A DNA stretch of 5,510 bases, taken from NCBI GenBank assembly GCA_023451415.1, contig JAEXZK010000227.1, positions 1 through 5,510 of the forward strand. The letters are read 5' to 3'. Source of the DNA: Bacillota bacterium. Lineage in GTDB: Bacteria > Bacillota > Clostridia > Oscillospirales > Ruminococcaceae. The notes under the pieces were generated by a model, which was not told the DNA's origin, made no database searches, and was given only the letters and a program-made list of their open reading frames with translations. Both the position numbers and the translations under genes were made by a program. Shown here piece by piece: positions 5,429 to 5,510 of this stretch; position 1 is the stretch's first letter, and each line of letters opens with the position of its first letter.

Positions 5429-5510
5429 CGGGCATAGCCCTAATACTACAGGCTACGCACAAGTCCGTCTTTTATTGGCCTGCCAGCCACGCATAGGATA
5501 ACTAGATACC
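5429..5510. other. Right edge, no gene seen
   Basis: Noncoding as far as can be seen. A 4-bp hairpin GGGC-ATA-GCCC (5430-5440) follows the terminator directly. The last 20 bases include GCATAG...GATACC, vaguely like the palindrome family near 2650 but without a paired arm. Confidence 0.3.

Noticed and set aside
5430..5510. Further member of the palindrome family at the right edge
   Set aside because: Only GCATAG and GATACC match loosely and no paired arm is present within the window.

Overview
The window is GC-rich (high-GC coding, AT-richer intergenic gaps) and reads as chromosomal DNA from an anaerobic Firmicute. It is most likely a gut Clostridia member of the Oscillospiraceae/Ruminococcaceae type. 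This rests on strong purine-rich ribosome binding sites, a clostridial-style class A PBP with a Gly/Ser/Arg-rich cytoplasmic tail and Cys-containing C-terminus, an AGCS sodium/amino-acid symporter, and a small anchored protein with a BofC-C-terminal-like domain. The taxon is inference; no rRNA or marker gene is present.

Layout. Positions 1-1310 (minus) hold a nearly complete AGCS-family Na+/alanine (glycine) symporter that runs off the left edge. A strong hairpin terminator (1358-1396) separates it from a glyoxalase I-like VOC protein (1430-1801, minus), which has its own extended -10 promoter. After a 203-bp gap comes a membrane-anchored protein (2005-2424, minus) with a low-complexity Pro/Ser/Ala linker and a 60-residue C-terminal domain. 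Divergent from it, 2890-5337 (plus) encodes a complete 815-residue bifunctional penicillin-binding protein (GT51 plus transpeptidase), followed by a hairpin terminator. The last ~90 bases hold no gene that I can support.

The three complete genes look like independent transcription units rather than one operon: a nutrient transporter, a methylglyoxal-type detoxification enzyme and a peptidoglycan synthase. The structurally unusual part is the 465-bp divergent intergenic region at 2425-2889. It carries a perfect 16-bp-arm palindrome (2555-2589), a second palindrome of the same family (2647-2675) that differs by one compensatory base-pair change and one G:U-type change, and a decayed third copy (2818-2846). 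The linkers between copies also resemble each other. The first palindrome contains a TATAAT with an upstream TGG on both strands, so it could also act as a divergent promoter/operator. This repeat cluster is the best candidate here for something not yet described.
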